Shown here: positions 1 to 8,285 of the stretch, piece by piece | How positions within the stretch are numbered: position 1 is the first letter of the stretch | Layout: the number at the start of each line of letters is the position of its first letter | Source: CALFXN01 sp964451935 | Lineage (GTDB): Bacteria > Synergistota > Synergistia > Synergistales > Aminobacteriaceae | Direction of reading: 5' to 3' | Assembly (NCBI GenBank): GCA_964451935.1 | Contig: CAYVKE010000049.1 | Location: forward strand, 1 to 20,992 | Length of the DNA stretch: 20,992 nucleotides | Notes under the pieces: model-generated | Database searches by the model: none | Told to the model about the DNA's origin: nothing | What the model saw: the letters and a program-made list of their open reading frames with translations, nothing else | Translations under genes and position numbers: made by a program

Positions 1-937
1 CGCGTGCGATCAGGAAGATCACCGCGCCCGTCACGAAGAGCGCGATCGCCGCGATGGCAAGCAGGACGAACGTCAGCGCGTGGACCATCGCCGTGATTTC
101 CGAGACGGGGAAGAGGATGCCGAGTGCGAAGCCTCGTTGCGTCGGCGCAAAAAACATCTGCTTCTCTTCGCCCTGGAACGTGTAGGACGAAAACCCCCGT
201 TCCCCCGAAACCATCTTTCGGGCTATTTTCCGGAGTTCTTCGGGGTATTTTTCTTCCGTCGTCAGGTTCGCCTTCAATATGTCTTCCTTGCGGTGTCCGG
301 ACAGCACGACGCCGCTCTTGAGCAGCAACGTGCCGTTGCCTTTGCCGAAGATGCGGAGGGAATTCACGTAGTCGTTCGTTGAGCTGATGTCCATGTCGCC
401 GACGACGACGCCGAGAAGCTTGCCCGCGTCGTCGCGGACAGGCGTGGATACGGAGATCACGAGTCTGTTCGAAATCTTGTCGGCGAATGGCTCCGAGAAG
501 AAGACCCGGTCCTTTCCGGCGGTAACGGCCTCCTTGTACCACGGGCGCACGCGCGCGTCATAGTCGGCGGGGGCCTTCCAGCCGGTTCCGTCCGCGAGTT
601 TTCCCGTCGCCTCGAGGCCGACTTTGATGCTGCCGATTCCCGCGCGCTTCACCTTTGCGGTAAGGGCGACGGCGAGTTTTTCCACCGCGTCCTCATCGGT
701 TGCGCCGAGATCCGCCATCGCATGCCGAACCGATTCCGCCGCCGTAAGGAGCACGTTTTCCACGCCGGCGAACCGGACGTCGATATTCTCCGCAGCGCTC
801 GCCACAACCTCAAGACCAGCCTTGTCCACCTGGTCGCGCAACATCTCGCCGCCCCGGTAGTACGTGACCCCGGCCATCGCCGCGATCACAGCAAGCACCA
901 CGAGCGCCATCCCGATCAGTTTCCCGCGAATCGTCAT
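1..937 (-). CDS. Methyl-accepting chemotaxis protein, N-terminal part (dCache sensor), cut by window start
   Basis: Membrane chemoreceptor fragment: 312 codons from an ATG at 937, running off position 1. A GGAGGAG ribosome site lies 6 bases upstream. Visible order: short cytoplasmic start, membrane segment 1 (about residues 8-25), a periplasmic sensor (about 30-283) and membrane segment 2 (about 285-310). The sensor has the double-Cache pattern, including Y126, R131, W133, Y134 and a later GDMD (D181). Those spacings fit the amino-acid-binding motif described for dCache_1 chemoreceptors such as PctA, with Phe (F151) where a Tyr is usual in the S-E-P-Y position. The HAMP and signalling domains lie outside the window. 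The identification as a chemoreceptor rather than another Cache-domain transducer is inferred from the architecture and from a second chemoreceptor at the other end. Divergent from carA. Confidence 0.8.
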   Translation of the reverse strand, partial: MTIRGKLIGMALVVLAVIAAMAGVTYYRGGEMLRDQVDKAGLEVVASAAENIDVRFAGVENVLLTAAESVRHAMADLGATDEDAVEKLAVALTAKVKRAGIGSIKVGLEATGKLADGTGWKAPADYDARVRPWYKEAVTAGKDRVFFSEPFADKISNRLVISVSTPVRDDAGKLLGVVVGDMDISSTNDYVNSLRIFGKGNGTLLLKSGVVLSGHRKEDILKANLTTEEKYPEELRKIARKMVSGERGFSSYTFQGEEKQMFFAPTQRGFALGILFPVSEITAMVHALTFVLLAIAAIALFVTGAVIFLIAR

Positions 938-1026
938 CCCCGACTCCTCCTTGTTTTAATCCCCCATACGCACCACGCACTACCCACTGCAACGGACGGA
1001 CGCCGCTTCCGTCGCGAACGAGTGAA

Positions 1027-1055
1027 ATGTTACATTAAATTAAAAACGAACGCAA
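1027..1055 (-). promoter_or_regulatory. Candidate promoter for the left-end chemoreceptor gene
   Basis: On the minus strand TTGCGT (1055-1050) is followed after exactly 17 bases by TAACAT (1032-1027), inside an AT-rich patch. It lies about 90 bases before the chemoreceptor ATG and points at it. Matches to the sigma-70 consensus are partial (4/6 for the -10 box). Confidence 0.4.
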
Positions 1056-1102
1056 CCCCGAAAGAACACATTTTCGAAAGACAAAAGGCCCATTTCGCTT
1101 CA

Positions 1103-1111
1103 TGTTATAAT
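1103..1111 (+). promoter_or_regulatory. Extended -10 box upstream of carA (distal)
   Basis: TGTTATAAT is a perfect extended -10 element (TGn plus TATAAT at 1106-1111). No good -35 box is seen 17 bases upstream, which is tolerated for extended -10 promoters. It would give a leader of about 140 bases before carA. Confidence 0.5.
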
Positions 1112-1189
1112 GCATAAATGAATATAGAAATGGACGCTGGATTCCGAACTTTTCCGGGGCAAAGACAATATACCAAACTTCATTTTTTG

Positions 1190-1198
1190 TGATATACT
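1190..1198 (+). promoter_or_regulatory. Extended -10 box upstream of carA (proximal)
   Basis: TGATATACT is a second extended -10 element (TGn plus TATACT at 1193-1198). It predicts a transcription start near 1205, inside the palindrome at 1200-1214, and a leader of about 50 bases. There is no clear -35 box. Confidence 0.5.
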
Positions 1199-1199
1199 G

Positions 1200-1214
1200 C
1201 CCTGAAGTTCAGGG
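1200..1214. repeat. Perfect 15-bp palindrome, candidate operator of carAB
   Basis: CCCTGAAGTTCAGGG has two perfect 7-base arms around one central base. A one-base centre makes an RNA hairpin of the full stem impossible, so a dimeric repressor site is more likely than an attenuator. It covers the start predicted from the proximal -10 box. It does not match the usual ARG box spacing, so the regulator is unknown. Confidence 0.5.
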
Positions 1215-1255
1215 AGTCCCCAAACAAGGAGATCCCCTCTGGGAGCGATACGGAA

Positions 1256-2329
1256 ATGGACAAAGCGGTGCTTCTTCTCGAGGACGGAACGTTTTACGCG
1301 GGATCGGCGTTCGGACGCACGGGCACGAGCACGGGAGAGGTGGTCTTCAACACGGCGATGACCGGATATCAGGAGACGCTCACGGACCCCTCCTACAACG
1401 GACAGATCGTCGCGATGACCTACCCGCTGATCGGCAACTACGGCTTCAACGACGACGATGTCGAGTCGGCGCGCCCCCATGTGGAGGGCTTCGTCGTCAA
1501 GGAACTCTGCGACGGCCCGAGCAACTGGCGAAGCACCACGCGCCCGGCGGACTACTTCCGCAATCACGGCATCGTCGGCATCAGGGGCGTGGACACGCGG
1601 GCGCTGACGCAGCATTTGCGCTCGTTCGGCAGCATGTTCGGCGTCATCTCCTCCGAACGCGGCGACGCCGACGCGCTGATGCGGGAGCTGCGCGCCGCGA
1701 AGGCGCGAAAACGCGACCTCGTGGCCGAAGTCTGCACGAAGGAGCCGCGCTTCGTCGCCGGATCGGGGAGGCGTCTGGCCGTCCTCGATTTCGGCGTCAA
1801 GGAGTCGATCCTCAGGTCCCTTTCCGCACGGGGCTGCGCGCTTTCCGTCCTTCCGGCGTTTTCGACGCCCGAAGCGGTTCTGGCGTGCGAGCCGGACGGC
1901 ATCGTGCTCTCCAACGGCCCAGGAGACCCGCGCGACATTCCGACCTGCACGGCGACGGTCCGCGCTCTTCTCGGAACGAAGCCGATCCTCGGGATCTGCC
2001 TCGGGCATCAGCTCCTCGGCCTCGCGCTCGGCGGCGAGACGTACAAGCTCCCGTTCGGACACCACGGCGGGAACCACCCCGTCAAGGACCTCCGTACGGG
2101 CCGCTGCGCCGTCACCTCCCAAAACCACAACTACACGCTACGCCCCGACTTCTCCGGCGATGCGGCCATCACGCACGTGAACGTCAACGACGGGACGGTC
2201 GAGGGCTTCCGCCACACATCGCTGCCGGTCATAAGCGTGCAGTTCCACCCGGAGGCCGCGCCCGGGCCGCACGACAGCGCGTCGATCTTCGACGACTTCC
2301 TGTCGCTCGTGGAGAACGCCAATGCCTAA
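1256..2329 (+). CDS. carA: Carbamoyl-phosphate synthase small (glutaminase) subunit
   Basis: Cytoplasmic glutamine amidotransferase subunit that releases ammonia from glutamine and channels it to CarB for carbamoyl phosphate synthesis, shared by the pyrimidine and arginine pathways. 357 residues, slightly shorter than E. coli CarA (about 380). The N-terminal CPSase_sm domain (about 1-130) opens with LLLEDGTFYAGSAFG. The class I GATase domain (about 172-352) shows the nucleophile Cys248 in GICLGHQLLGLALGG and the HPE pair His331/Glu333, so the catalytic triad is complete. The GGGAG ribosome site at 1241-1245 lies 10 bases before the ATG. Its stop overlaps the carB start by 8 bases, indicating translational coupling. 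Possibly controlled by the palindrome at 1200-1214. Confidence 0.97.
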   Translation: MDKAVLLLEDGTFYAGSAFGRTGTSTGEVVFNTAMTGYQETLTDPSYNGQIVAMTYPLIGNYGFNDDDVESARPHVEGFVVKELCDGPSNWRSTTRPADYFRNHGIVGIRGVDTRALTQHLRSFGSMFGVISSERGDADALMRELRAAKARKRDLVAEVCTKEPRFVAGSGRRLAVLDFGVKESILRSLSARGCALSVLPAFSTPEAVLACEPDGIVLSNGPGDPRDIPTCTATVRALLGTKPILGICLGHQLLGLALGGETYKLPFGHHGGNHPVKDLRTGRCAVTSQNHNYTLRPDFSGDAAITHVNVNDGTVEGFRHTSLPVISVQFHPEAAPGPHDSASIFDDFLSLVENANA

Positions 2330-5300
2330 ACGGACGGACATCAAAAAGGTCCTCGTGATCGGTTCCGGCCCGATCACGATCGGGCAGGCGGCGGAGTTCG
2401 ACTACTCGGGGACGCAGGCGTGCACGGCGCTGCGCGAGGAGGGCGTTTCGGTCGTTCTCGTCAACAGCAACCCGGCGACGATCATGACGGACGCGGACAT
2501 CGCCGATCGCGTGTACATCGAGCCCATCACGCCGGAGTACGTGAAGGAGATCATCCGGAAGGAGCGCCCCGACGGCATTCTGGCTGCGCTCGGCGGCCAG
2601 ACGGGGCTCAACATGGCCGTCCGCCTCGCGGAGGACGGCATCCTGGAGGAACTTGGGATCGAACTGCTCGGGACCTCGCTCGACTCGATCCGGAAGGCCG
2701 AGGACCGGGAGCTTTTCAAGCGGACGATGCAGGAACTCGGGGAAAAGGTGCCCCACAGCACGATCGTCACGACGATGGACGACGCCGTTTCGTTCGCCGG
2801 ACGCGTCGGCTTTCCGGTCATCGTGCGTCCCGCCTACACGCTCGGCGGCACGGGCGGCGGCGTCGCGCACACGATCGGGGAGTTCCGCTACATCTGCGGC
2901 AAGGGGCTCAAGCTCAGCATGATCGGCCAGGTGCTTCTCGAGCAGAGCGTCGCGGGGTGGAAGGAAATCGAGTACGAGGTCATGCGCGACGGCGCGGACA
3001 ACTGCATCATTATCTGCAACATGGAGAACTTCGACCCCGTCGGCGTCCACACGGGCGACAGCATCGTCGTCGCGCCGAGCCAGACGCTGTCGGACGTGGA
3101 GCACCAGATGCTTCGGTCCGCCTCGATCCGGATCATCCGCGCCCTCGGCATCCGGGGCGGGTGCAACATCCAGTACGCGCTGAACCCGGAGAGCTTCGAA
3201 TACGTCGTCATCGAGGTCAACCCGCGCGTCAGCCGGTCGAGCGCGCTCGCGTCGAAGGCCACCGGCTACCCGATCGCGCGCGTCACCGCGAAGATCGCGC
3301 TGGGGCTCACCCTCGACGAGATCAAAAACCCCGTCACGGGGACGACCTCGGCCTGCTTCGAGCCGGCGCTCGACTACGTCGTGACCAAGGTGCCGCGCTG
3401 GCCCTTCGACAAGTTCACGGGCGCCGACCGGACGCTGGGAACGCAGATGAAGGCCACGGGGGAGGTCATGGCGATCGGACGGACCTTCGAGGAGTCGTTG
3501 CTGAAGGCCATCGATTCGCTCGACATCAAGTTCGACTACCAGCTCGGCCTGAGCCTGTTCGAGCCCTTCTCCCGCGAGCGGCTTCTCGATTTCATGAAGC
3601 AGAGCAACGACCAGATCGTGTTCGCGATCTGCAAGGCGCTCCAAAAGGGCGTCTCGGTCGCGGAGATCGTCGCCGTCACGCGCATCGATGAGTTTTTCGT
3701 CCGAAAGCTCGAAAACATCGTCCGGCTCGCGCAGGAGATCCACACGGCGGGCTTCCTGTGGCTCGACTACGACCTGTACTCCCGGGCCAAGAAGATCGGC
3801 TTCGGCGACTCGTACATCGCGAACCTCGCGGGCGTCCCGCTTGCGGCGATCATGAAGCTGCGCCGCAAGTTCCCCGTCAACCCAGTCTTCAAGATCGTCG
3901 ACACCTGTGCGGGCGAATTCGAGGCCGCCACGCCCTACTTCTATTCCACGTACGAGGAGACGGACGACGTGCATGTGTCCGGCAGGCGCAAGGCGCTCGT
4001 CATCGGGTCCGGGCCGATACGGATCGGCCAGGGGATCGAGTTCGACTATTGCAGCGTGCACTCCGTCCGCGCGCTCCGGGAAATGGACATCGAGTCCATC
4101 ATCGTCAACAACAACCCCGAGACCGTGAGCACGGATTTCGATACGTCCGACAAGCTCTACTTCGAACCGCTCACGAAGGAGTGCGTCATGGACGTCGTCC
4201 GGAAAGAACACCCCGAGGGCGTGATCGTTCAGTTCGGCGGCCAGACCGCGATCAACCTGGCCGCGCAGCTCCAGGCCGAGGGCGTGCGGATCCTCGGCAC
4301 CTCGGTGGAGAGCATCGACATGGCGGAGGACCGAGAACGCTTCCTGCAACTTCTCACACGGCTCGACATCCCCTTTCCGGACGGGAGCAGCGCCGTCTCG
4401 GTCGAAGAGGCGAAGGCGGCCGCGCGGCGCATCGGATATCCGGTTCTCGTCCGCCCCTCCTACGTTCTCGGCGGGCGGGCGATGGAGATCGTCTGGGGCG
4501 AAACGGAACTCGCGGAGTATATGGAGCGCGCCGTCGACCTGTCCACGGGACACCCCGTCCTGATCGACAAGTACATCCTCGGCAAGGAGGTCGAGGTGGA
4601 CGGAATCTGCGACGGCTCGGACGTCCTGATCCCCGGGGTCATGGAGCACTTCGAGCGCGCAGGCGTCCACTCCGGCGACAGCATCGCGGTCTACCCGCCC
4701 CGAACGCTCGCGCGCGAGACAATCGACACGATCGTGGAGTACGCGACGAAGCTCGCGCTGGCGCTGAAGGTCGTCGGGCTCTTCAACATCCAGTTCGTCC
4801 TCGACGCGGACAACCGCGTCCATGTGATCGAGGTCAACCCGCGCGCGAGCCGGACCGTGCCGGTCATGAGCAAGATCACGGGAATCCCGATGGTGGACGT
4901 CGCCACGAAGCTGATGTTCGGACATACGCTGAAGGCGCTCGGATTCGCGCCCGGCCTCGCTCCGGACACGGAGTTCGTCGTCGTCAAGGCGCCGGTCTTC
5001 TCGTTCTCCAAGATGGCGAACGTCGACACCTTCCTGGGTCCGGAGATGAAATCGACGGGCGAGGTCATGGGCGTTGACAGGGATTACGGCGCCGCGCTGT
5101 ACAAGGCGCTTCTCGCGTCCGGCCTGAAAATTCCGCCGTCGGGTCGGGTGCTGCTGTCCGTCGCGGACCGCGACAAACGCGAATGCGCGCAGATCGCGCG
5201 GACGCTCGCCGGGCGGGGGTACGCGCTGTGCGCCACCGAGGATACGCACGCGGCGCTCGCGGCCGCGGGGATTCCCGCGGAACTCTTGCCCCGGGAGCAT

Positions 5301-5552
5301 GCCATCGGCGAGATCGTCGAAGACCGGATCGCGCTCGTGATCAACACCCCGACGCGCGGCAAAATCCCGGACCGCTTCGGCTTTCTGCTCCGGCGCACCT
5401 CGATCGAATACGACGTTCCGTGCATCACATCGCTCGACACGGTCAACGCGGCGTTGCAGGTGCTTGACCGCTTCGTCGCGCCGGGCGCGCCGTCCGTCTG
5501 CGCGCTCGACGAGTATTCGGGCCGGATCCGGCGGCCGCAGGCTCAGGGCTGA
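2322..5552 (+). CDS. carB: Carbamoyl-phosphate synthase large subunit
   Basis: Synthetase partner of CarA: makes carbamoyl phosphate from bicarbonate, two ATP and ammonia delivered from CarA. 1076 residues, matching the usual length (E. coli about 1073). It shows the internal duplication typical of the family: the first half begins KVLVIGSGPITIGQAAEFDY and the second half (about residue 557) begins ALVIGSGPIRIGQGIEFDYC, each with an ATP-grasp domain, for example RPAYTLGGTGGG and RPSYVLGGRAME. The C-terminal MGS-like allosteric domain (about 935 onward) includes TPTRGKIPDRFGFLLRR. The ATG overlaps the carA stop by 8 bases, with a GGAG site at 2311-2314 inside carA. Nothing is broken or missing. 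Long open frames on the opposite strand are composition artefacts. Confidence 0.98.
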   Translation: MPKRTDIKKVLVIGSGPITIGQAAEFDYSGTQACTALREEGVSVVLVNSNPATIMTDADIADRVYIEPITPEYVKEIIRKERPDGILAALGGQTGLNMAVRLAEDGILEELGIELLGTSLDSIRKAEDRELFKRTMQELGEKVPHSTIVTTMDDAVSFAGRVGFPVIVRPAYTLGGTGGGVAHTIGEFRYICGKGLKLSMIGQVLLEQSVAGWKEIEYEVMRDGADNCIIICNMENFDPVGVHTGDSIVVAPSQTLSDVEHQMLRSASIRIIRALGIRGGCNIQYALNPESFEYVVIEVNPRVSRSSALASKATGYPIARVTAKIALGLTLDEIKNPVTGTTSACFEPALDYVVTKVPRWPFDKFTGADRTLGTQMKATGEVMAIGRTFEESLLKAIDSLDIKFDYQLGLSLFEPFSRERLLDFMKQSNDQIVFAICKALQKGVSVAEIVAVTRIDEFFVRKLENIVRLAQEIHTAGFLWLDYDLYSRAKKIGFGDSYIANLAGVPLAAIMKLRRKFPVNPVFKIVDTCAGEFEAATPYFYSTYEETDDVHVSGRRKALVIGSGPIRIGQGIEFDYCSVHSVRALREMDIESIIVNNNPETVSTDFDTSDKLYFEPLTKECVMDVVRKEHPEGVIVQFGGQTAINLAAQLQAEGVRILGTSVESIDMAEDRERFLQLLTRLDIPFPDGSSAVSVEEAKAAARRIGYPVLVRPSYVLGGRAMEIVWGETELAEYMERAVDLSTGHPVLIDKYILGKEVEVDGICDGSDVLIPGVMEHFERAGVHSGDSIAVYPPRTLARETIDTIVEYATKLALALKVVGLFNIQFVLDADNRVHVIEVNPRASRTVPVMSKITGIPMVDVATKLMFGHTLKALGFAPGLAPDTEFVVVKAPVFSFSKMANVDTFLGPEMKSTGEVMGVDRDYGAALYKALLASGLKIPPSGRVLLSVADRDKRECAQIARTLAGRGYALCATEDTHAALAAAGIPAELLPREHAIGEIVEDRIALVINTPTRGKIPDRFGFLLRRTSIEYDVPCITSLDTVNAALQVLDRFVAPGAPSVCALDEYSGRIRRPQAQG

Positions 5553-5578
5553 CGTTCGGACGACGATCCGATCGGATA

Positions 5579-5615
5579 CAGGGACGCCGTTTCCGGAGGG
5601 GGAACGGCGTCCCTG
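5579..5615 (+). terminator. Strong hairpin after carB (probable terminator, T-run displaced)
   Basis: Perfect 13-base arms (5579-5591 and 5603-5615) with an 11-base loop lie 27 bases after the carB stop. The T-run (TTTTTT, about 5627-5632) starts roughly 11 bases after the stem instead of directly, and a TATAAT sits in between. It may be a weak or factor-assisted terminator, or an mRNA-stabilising hairpin. Confidence 0.5.
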
Positions 5616-5618
5616 TCG

Positions 5619-5624
5619 TATAAT
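5619..5624 (+). promoter_or_regulatory. Candidate -10 box for the acetyltransferase gene
   Basis: A perfect TATAAT lies three bases after the carB hairpin and 45 bases before the acetyltransferase ATG. No -35 box is apparent 16-18 bases upstream, where the hairpin sequence lies, and there is no TGn extension. Chance occurrence cannot be excluded. Confidence 0.35.
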
Positions 5625-5668
5625 GATTTTTTCGGACAACTTCATTCTCTCTTCCCGGAGGCGTTCCC

Positions 5669-6211
5669 ATGCGATACGAAACCGAACGGCTCGTCCTGCG
5701 CTCCCTGTCCGGGAGAGACGCGCCGCTGCTGCTGGACTATCTTGTGCGGAACCGCGACTTTCTGTCGGAATGGGAGCCCCTCCGGGACGAGGCGTATTAT
5801 ACGCTCCCGTCGGCGCGGGAACTCATCCGGACCGAGCACGCGGACCATCGCCGTCACAGCGCGATGAAGCTGCATCTCTCCAAAAGGGGCGAAAAGCGGA
5901 TCATCGGGTACATCGGGCTCTCGAACATCGTCCGGGGGGCGTTCCTTTCGTGTTTCGCGGGATGTCGTCTGGACAGGGATGAGATCAACAGGGGGTACAT
6001 GACGGAAGCCATGCGGGAGGTCATCCGAATCGCCTTCGACGGGATGGGCCTCCACCGGATCGAGGCCAACATCATCCCGAGGAACGTCCGCTCCCGGAGG
6101 GTCGTGGAGAAACTCGGCTTCACGCTTGAGGGCATGAGCCGAAAGTACCTCCGGATCAACGGCGTCTGGGAGGACCATCTGCACTACGCGCTGCTGAACG
6201 AGAAGATCTAG
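5669..6211 (+). CDS. GNAT-family N-acetyltransferase, RimJ/RimL type
   Basis: Predicted cytoplasmic acetyltransferase using acetyl-CoA. RimJ/RimL relatives acetylate the N-terminal amine of ribosomal proteins, but many members act on small molecules or antibiotics, so the substrate is not assigned. 180 residues, normal for the family. The N-terminal ETERLVLRSLSGRDA is the typical opening strand, NRGYMTEAM (107-115) is the acetyl-CoA pyrophosphate loop of motif A, and IEANIIPRNVRSRRVVEKLG (131-150) is the classic motif B region, followed by GFTLEG. A GGAGG site at 5657-5661 lies 7 bases before the ATG. It follows the carB hairpin and probably has its own promoter. Its TAG stop shares the CTAG tetranucleotide with the stop of the convergent cyclase gene. 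Confidence 0.9.
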   Translation: MRYETERLVLRSLSGRDAPLLLDYLVRNRDFLSEWEPLRDEAYYTLPSARELIRTEHADHRRHSAMKLHLSKRGEKRIIGYIGLSNIVRGAFLSCFAGCRLDRDEINRGYMTEAMREVIRIAFDGMGLHRIEANIIPRNVRSRRVVEKLGFTLEGMSRKYLRINGVWEDHLHYALLNEKI

Positions 6212-8175
6212 TCGGCCGCCTGTTTTTCCTCCGTTGACAGGAGGACATCGACGACGCGCGCCGCGAGATCGGGGTCGAAGCGGATTCCCGCCCCCTCGCG
6301 CAGTTCGCGGACCACGTCGTCGCGATGATCCCGCTCCGACAGGAGCGTCGTGATCGTCCGCAGAAAGGCGCTCCGCCCCGATCCCTTCCGACGCAGCTTG
6401 TCGCGGTACATGCGGTCGTCGGCGACGCGGAACGCCGTCCGCATGGGCGTTCCGGAGTCCGCCGAAATCGCCCATCCCAACGAAAGCCGCGGGACCAAAG
6501 CGCTTCCGGACGCGGCGTTCTCCTCGCGTTCGCACAGGGCGGCCCCGATGCGCCCGACGACCTCTTCCATCAACGCTTCGTCCGCGCCGGGCAGCAGGAT
6601 CGTGAACTCGTCCCCGCCGATCCGGGCGACCATATCCGATTTCCGCACGACCTCCTCAAGAACGCGCGCCGTCTCCACGAGAAGCGCGTCGCCCTTTTCG
6701 TGCCCCAGCGTGTCGTTGACGAGCTTGAGTCCGTCGAGGTCGGTCACGAGGATCCCGACGGCCCCGTCGCGGCGGTGATCGAGACGGTCAAGCTCCTCCT
6801 CGAAATACGTCCGGTTGTAGAGGCCCGTCATCGCGTCGTGGAAGCCCAGGAAACGAAGCTGTTCTTCGGCCCCCTGCCGTTCCGTGACGTCGCGGATCGC
6901 GGCGATATGCACCCGACGGCCCCTCCACTCGAAGTGCGACGCGCGGATCTCGACGGGAAAGACCGTCCCGTTCTTCTTCCTGTGCCAGCGGATGGGGATC
7001 GTCGTCACGCCGGTCCGCGTCGCCTGCGTCGTCTTCTCAGGCTCGGCCGAGAGATCCGTATTCCGGAAGCTTCGAAGTTCCTCCCGCGAAAAGCCGTACA
7101 GCGCCGCGGCCGCGTTATTGACTTCAAGGATCTGCCCGTCGTCTTCCGCTATCAGAAAAATCGCGTCCGACTCCATCTCGAAAAGCTGCCGGTAGCGGTC
7201 CTCGCTCTCCTTCAGTTCCTCGGCCCGCGCCTGGGTCATTTCCATCTGCTCCTGAAGCGCCACGGTCCGCGTCCGGACCATCCTCCGGAGCGCGCCGATC
7301 ATGACGAGCAGGAACAGCGAGACGATTCCCGCCGCGACCAGCGTGATCTGGAGATACCGTATCACCCCGGGACCGGAGATCGTTTTCCCCAGCCATCGCC
7401 GGTCGATCTCGCGGTACTCGGAGGCGGTGATGGCGCCGAAGCCCTTCTCCAAAAGTCGGAGCGTCGCGACGTCCCCCTTGCGTACGGCGCGATGAAATTG
7501 TCCGCCGTACAGGGGCTCCGTCCGGCGGAATTCCTCGCTGATGCCGAACCGGTAGAGGAAGTAGTGCGCCGGAGGCTGATCGACGACGAAAACCGCGACG
7601 TCGCGGGAACGCGCGGCTTCGATGATCTTCTCGTAGCTGTCGAATTCCACGATGTCGGTCACGCCGCGGTTGCGCAGGAACCAGACGGCGTTATCCCCCT
7701 TCTTCGCCGCGACCCGGAAGCCGTGAAGCGACTCGGCGTCGCGGATCCCGGAGAGGTCGGAGCGGAAGAAGATGGGGACGTCGATCGGGGCGTACGGTTC
7801 GGAAAAATCGAAGACCTTCTCGCGATCCTCGTTCCGGAAGATCGTGTCGATGACGTCGAAATCGCCGGAGGCCATGCGGGCGAGCGCCTCGCCCCAGTCC
7901 ATTCCGAAAAGTTCGACACTCAGTCCGTTGCGCTCTCCGAAAAGACGCCACTGGTCCACGAGGATCCCCTGCAATGCGCCGCGCGCATCGCGGAAGATGT
8001 AGGGAGGGTAGTTGTCGTCGAGGACGACTTTCAGAAGCTGCGCGGCCGGCGGGGACGCCGCGGCGGAATTCGTGAAAAACAGCGTGAAGCAGAAGGCGAG
8101 AACGACGAAGAGACCTCCCCCGGCGTGAACCAAGTGAACTTCTTTCCGAAGCGGAGAGCGGGAACAGTGCGGCAC
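6208..8175 (-). CDS. Membrane diguanylate cyclase: SBP_bac_3 sensor, PAS, GGDEF and a residual HD-GYP tail
   Basis: Predicted to sense a solute in the periplasm and make cyclic-di-GMP. I start it at GTG 8175, 9 bases after GGGAGG (8190-8185). The frame stays open upstream, but that part is arginine-rich without protein-like pattern. 655 residues. Order: signal or anchor segment (about 18-40), type 3 solute-binding domain (about 48-264), membrane helix (about 272-296), coiled linker (300-325), PAS (about 325-433), GGDEF (about 440-600). The active site GGDEF (520-524) is intact and the inhibitory RxxD site is present (RKSD, 511-514, five residues upstream). The tail (603-645) joins what resembles the first helix of an HD-GYP domain (SAFLRTITTLLSERDH) straight to its last one (VRELREGAGIRFDPDL), omitting the HD and GYP motifs. 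Solute unknown; SBP_bac_3 domains often bind amino acids. Confidence 0.88.
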   Translation of the reverse strand: MPHCSRSPLRKEVHLVHAGGGLFVVLAFCFTLFFTNSAAASPPAAQLLKVVLDDNYPPYIFRDARGALQGILVDQWRLFGERNGLSVELFGMDWGEALARMASGDFDVIDTIFRNEDREKVFDFSEPYAPIDVPIFFRSDLSGIRDAESLHGFRVAAKKGDNAVWFLRNRGVTDIVEFDSYEKIIEAARSRDVAVFVVDQPPAHYFLYRFGISEEFRRTEPLYGGQFHRAVRKGDVATLRLLEKGFGAITASEYREIDRRWLGKTISGPGVIRYLQITLVAAGIVSLFLLVMIGALRRMVRTRTVALQEQMEMTQARAEELKESEDRYRQLFEMESDAIFLIAEDDGQILEVNNAAAALYGFSREELRSFRNTDLSAEPEKTTQATRTGVTTIPIRWHRKKNGTVFPVEIRASHFEWRGRRVHIAAIRDVTERQGAEEQLRFLGFHDAMTGLYNRTYFEEELDRLDHRRDGAVGILVTDLDGLKLVNDTLGHEKGDALLVETARVLEEVVRKSDMVARIGGDEFTILLPGADEALMEEVVGRIGAALCEREENAASGSALVPRLSLGWAISADSGTPMRTAFRVADDRMYRDKLRRKGSGRSAFLRTITTLLSERDHRDDVVRELREGAGIRFDPDLAARVVDVLLSTEEKQAAD

Positions 8176-8279
8176 GAGGGCATTCCTCCCGTTGCTTCTT
8201 CGGGAACGGGCGCTTCCCCTTCCGTTTGCGGAGGCCCTTCCCGCCGGTCGACTCGTCGTTCCTCCGGCGTTTCGCGGAT

Positions 8280-8285
8280 AGTGTA
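8280..8285 (-). promoter_or_regulatory. Possible -10 box for the diguanylate cyclase gene
   Basis: TACACT on the minus strand (8285-8280), about 105 bases before the GTG start. The best -35 at 17 bases is TTTCGG, a poor match. Listed as the most plausible element in the spacer. Confidence 0.25.

Larger units (their letters stand above)
938..1255. other. Divergent intergenic region between chemoreceptor and carA
   Basis: This 318-base spacer holds no convincing gene. It carries one candidate promoter toward the chemoreceptor and two extended -10 boxes and a palindrome toward carA, listed separately. The stretch 1030-1200 is clearly richer in A+T than the flanking coding DNA. Confidence 0.7.

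Noticed and set aside
1215..1255. PyrR-type attenuator or pyrimidine leader ahead of carA
   Set aside because: No PyrR-binding consensus and no anti-terminator/terminator pair; the leader is too short for the typical arrangement.
2229..5645. A 1138-codon open frame on the minus strand opposite carB
   Set aside because: It is arginine/aspartate-rich without any recognisable domain and lies antisense to an unmistakable carB; such frames are a side effect of GC-rich third codon positions.
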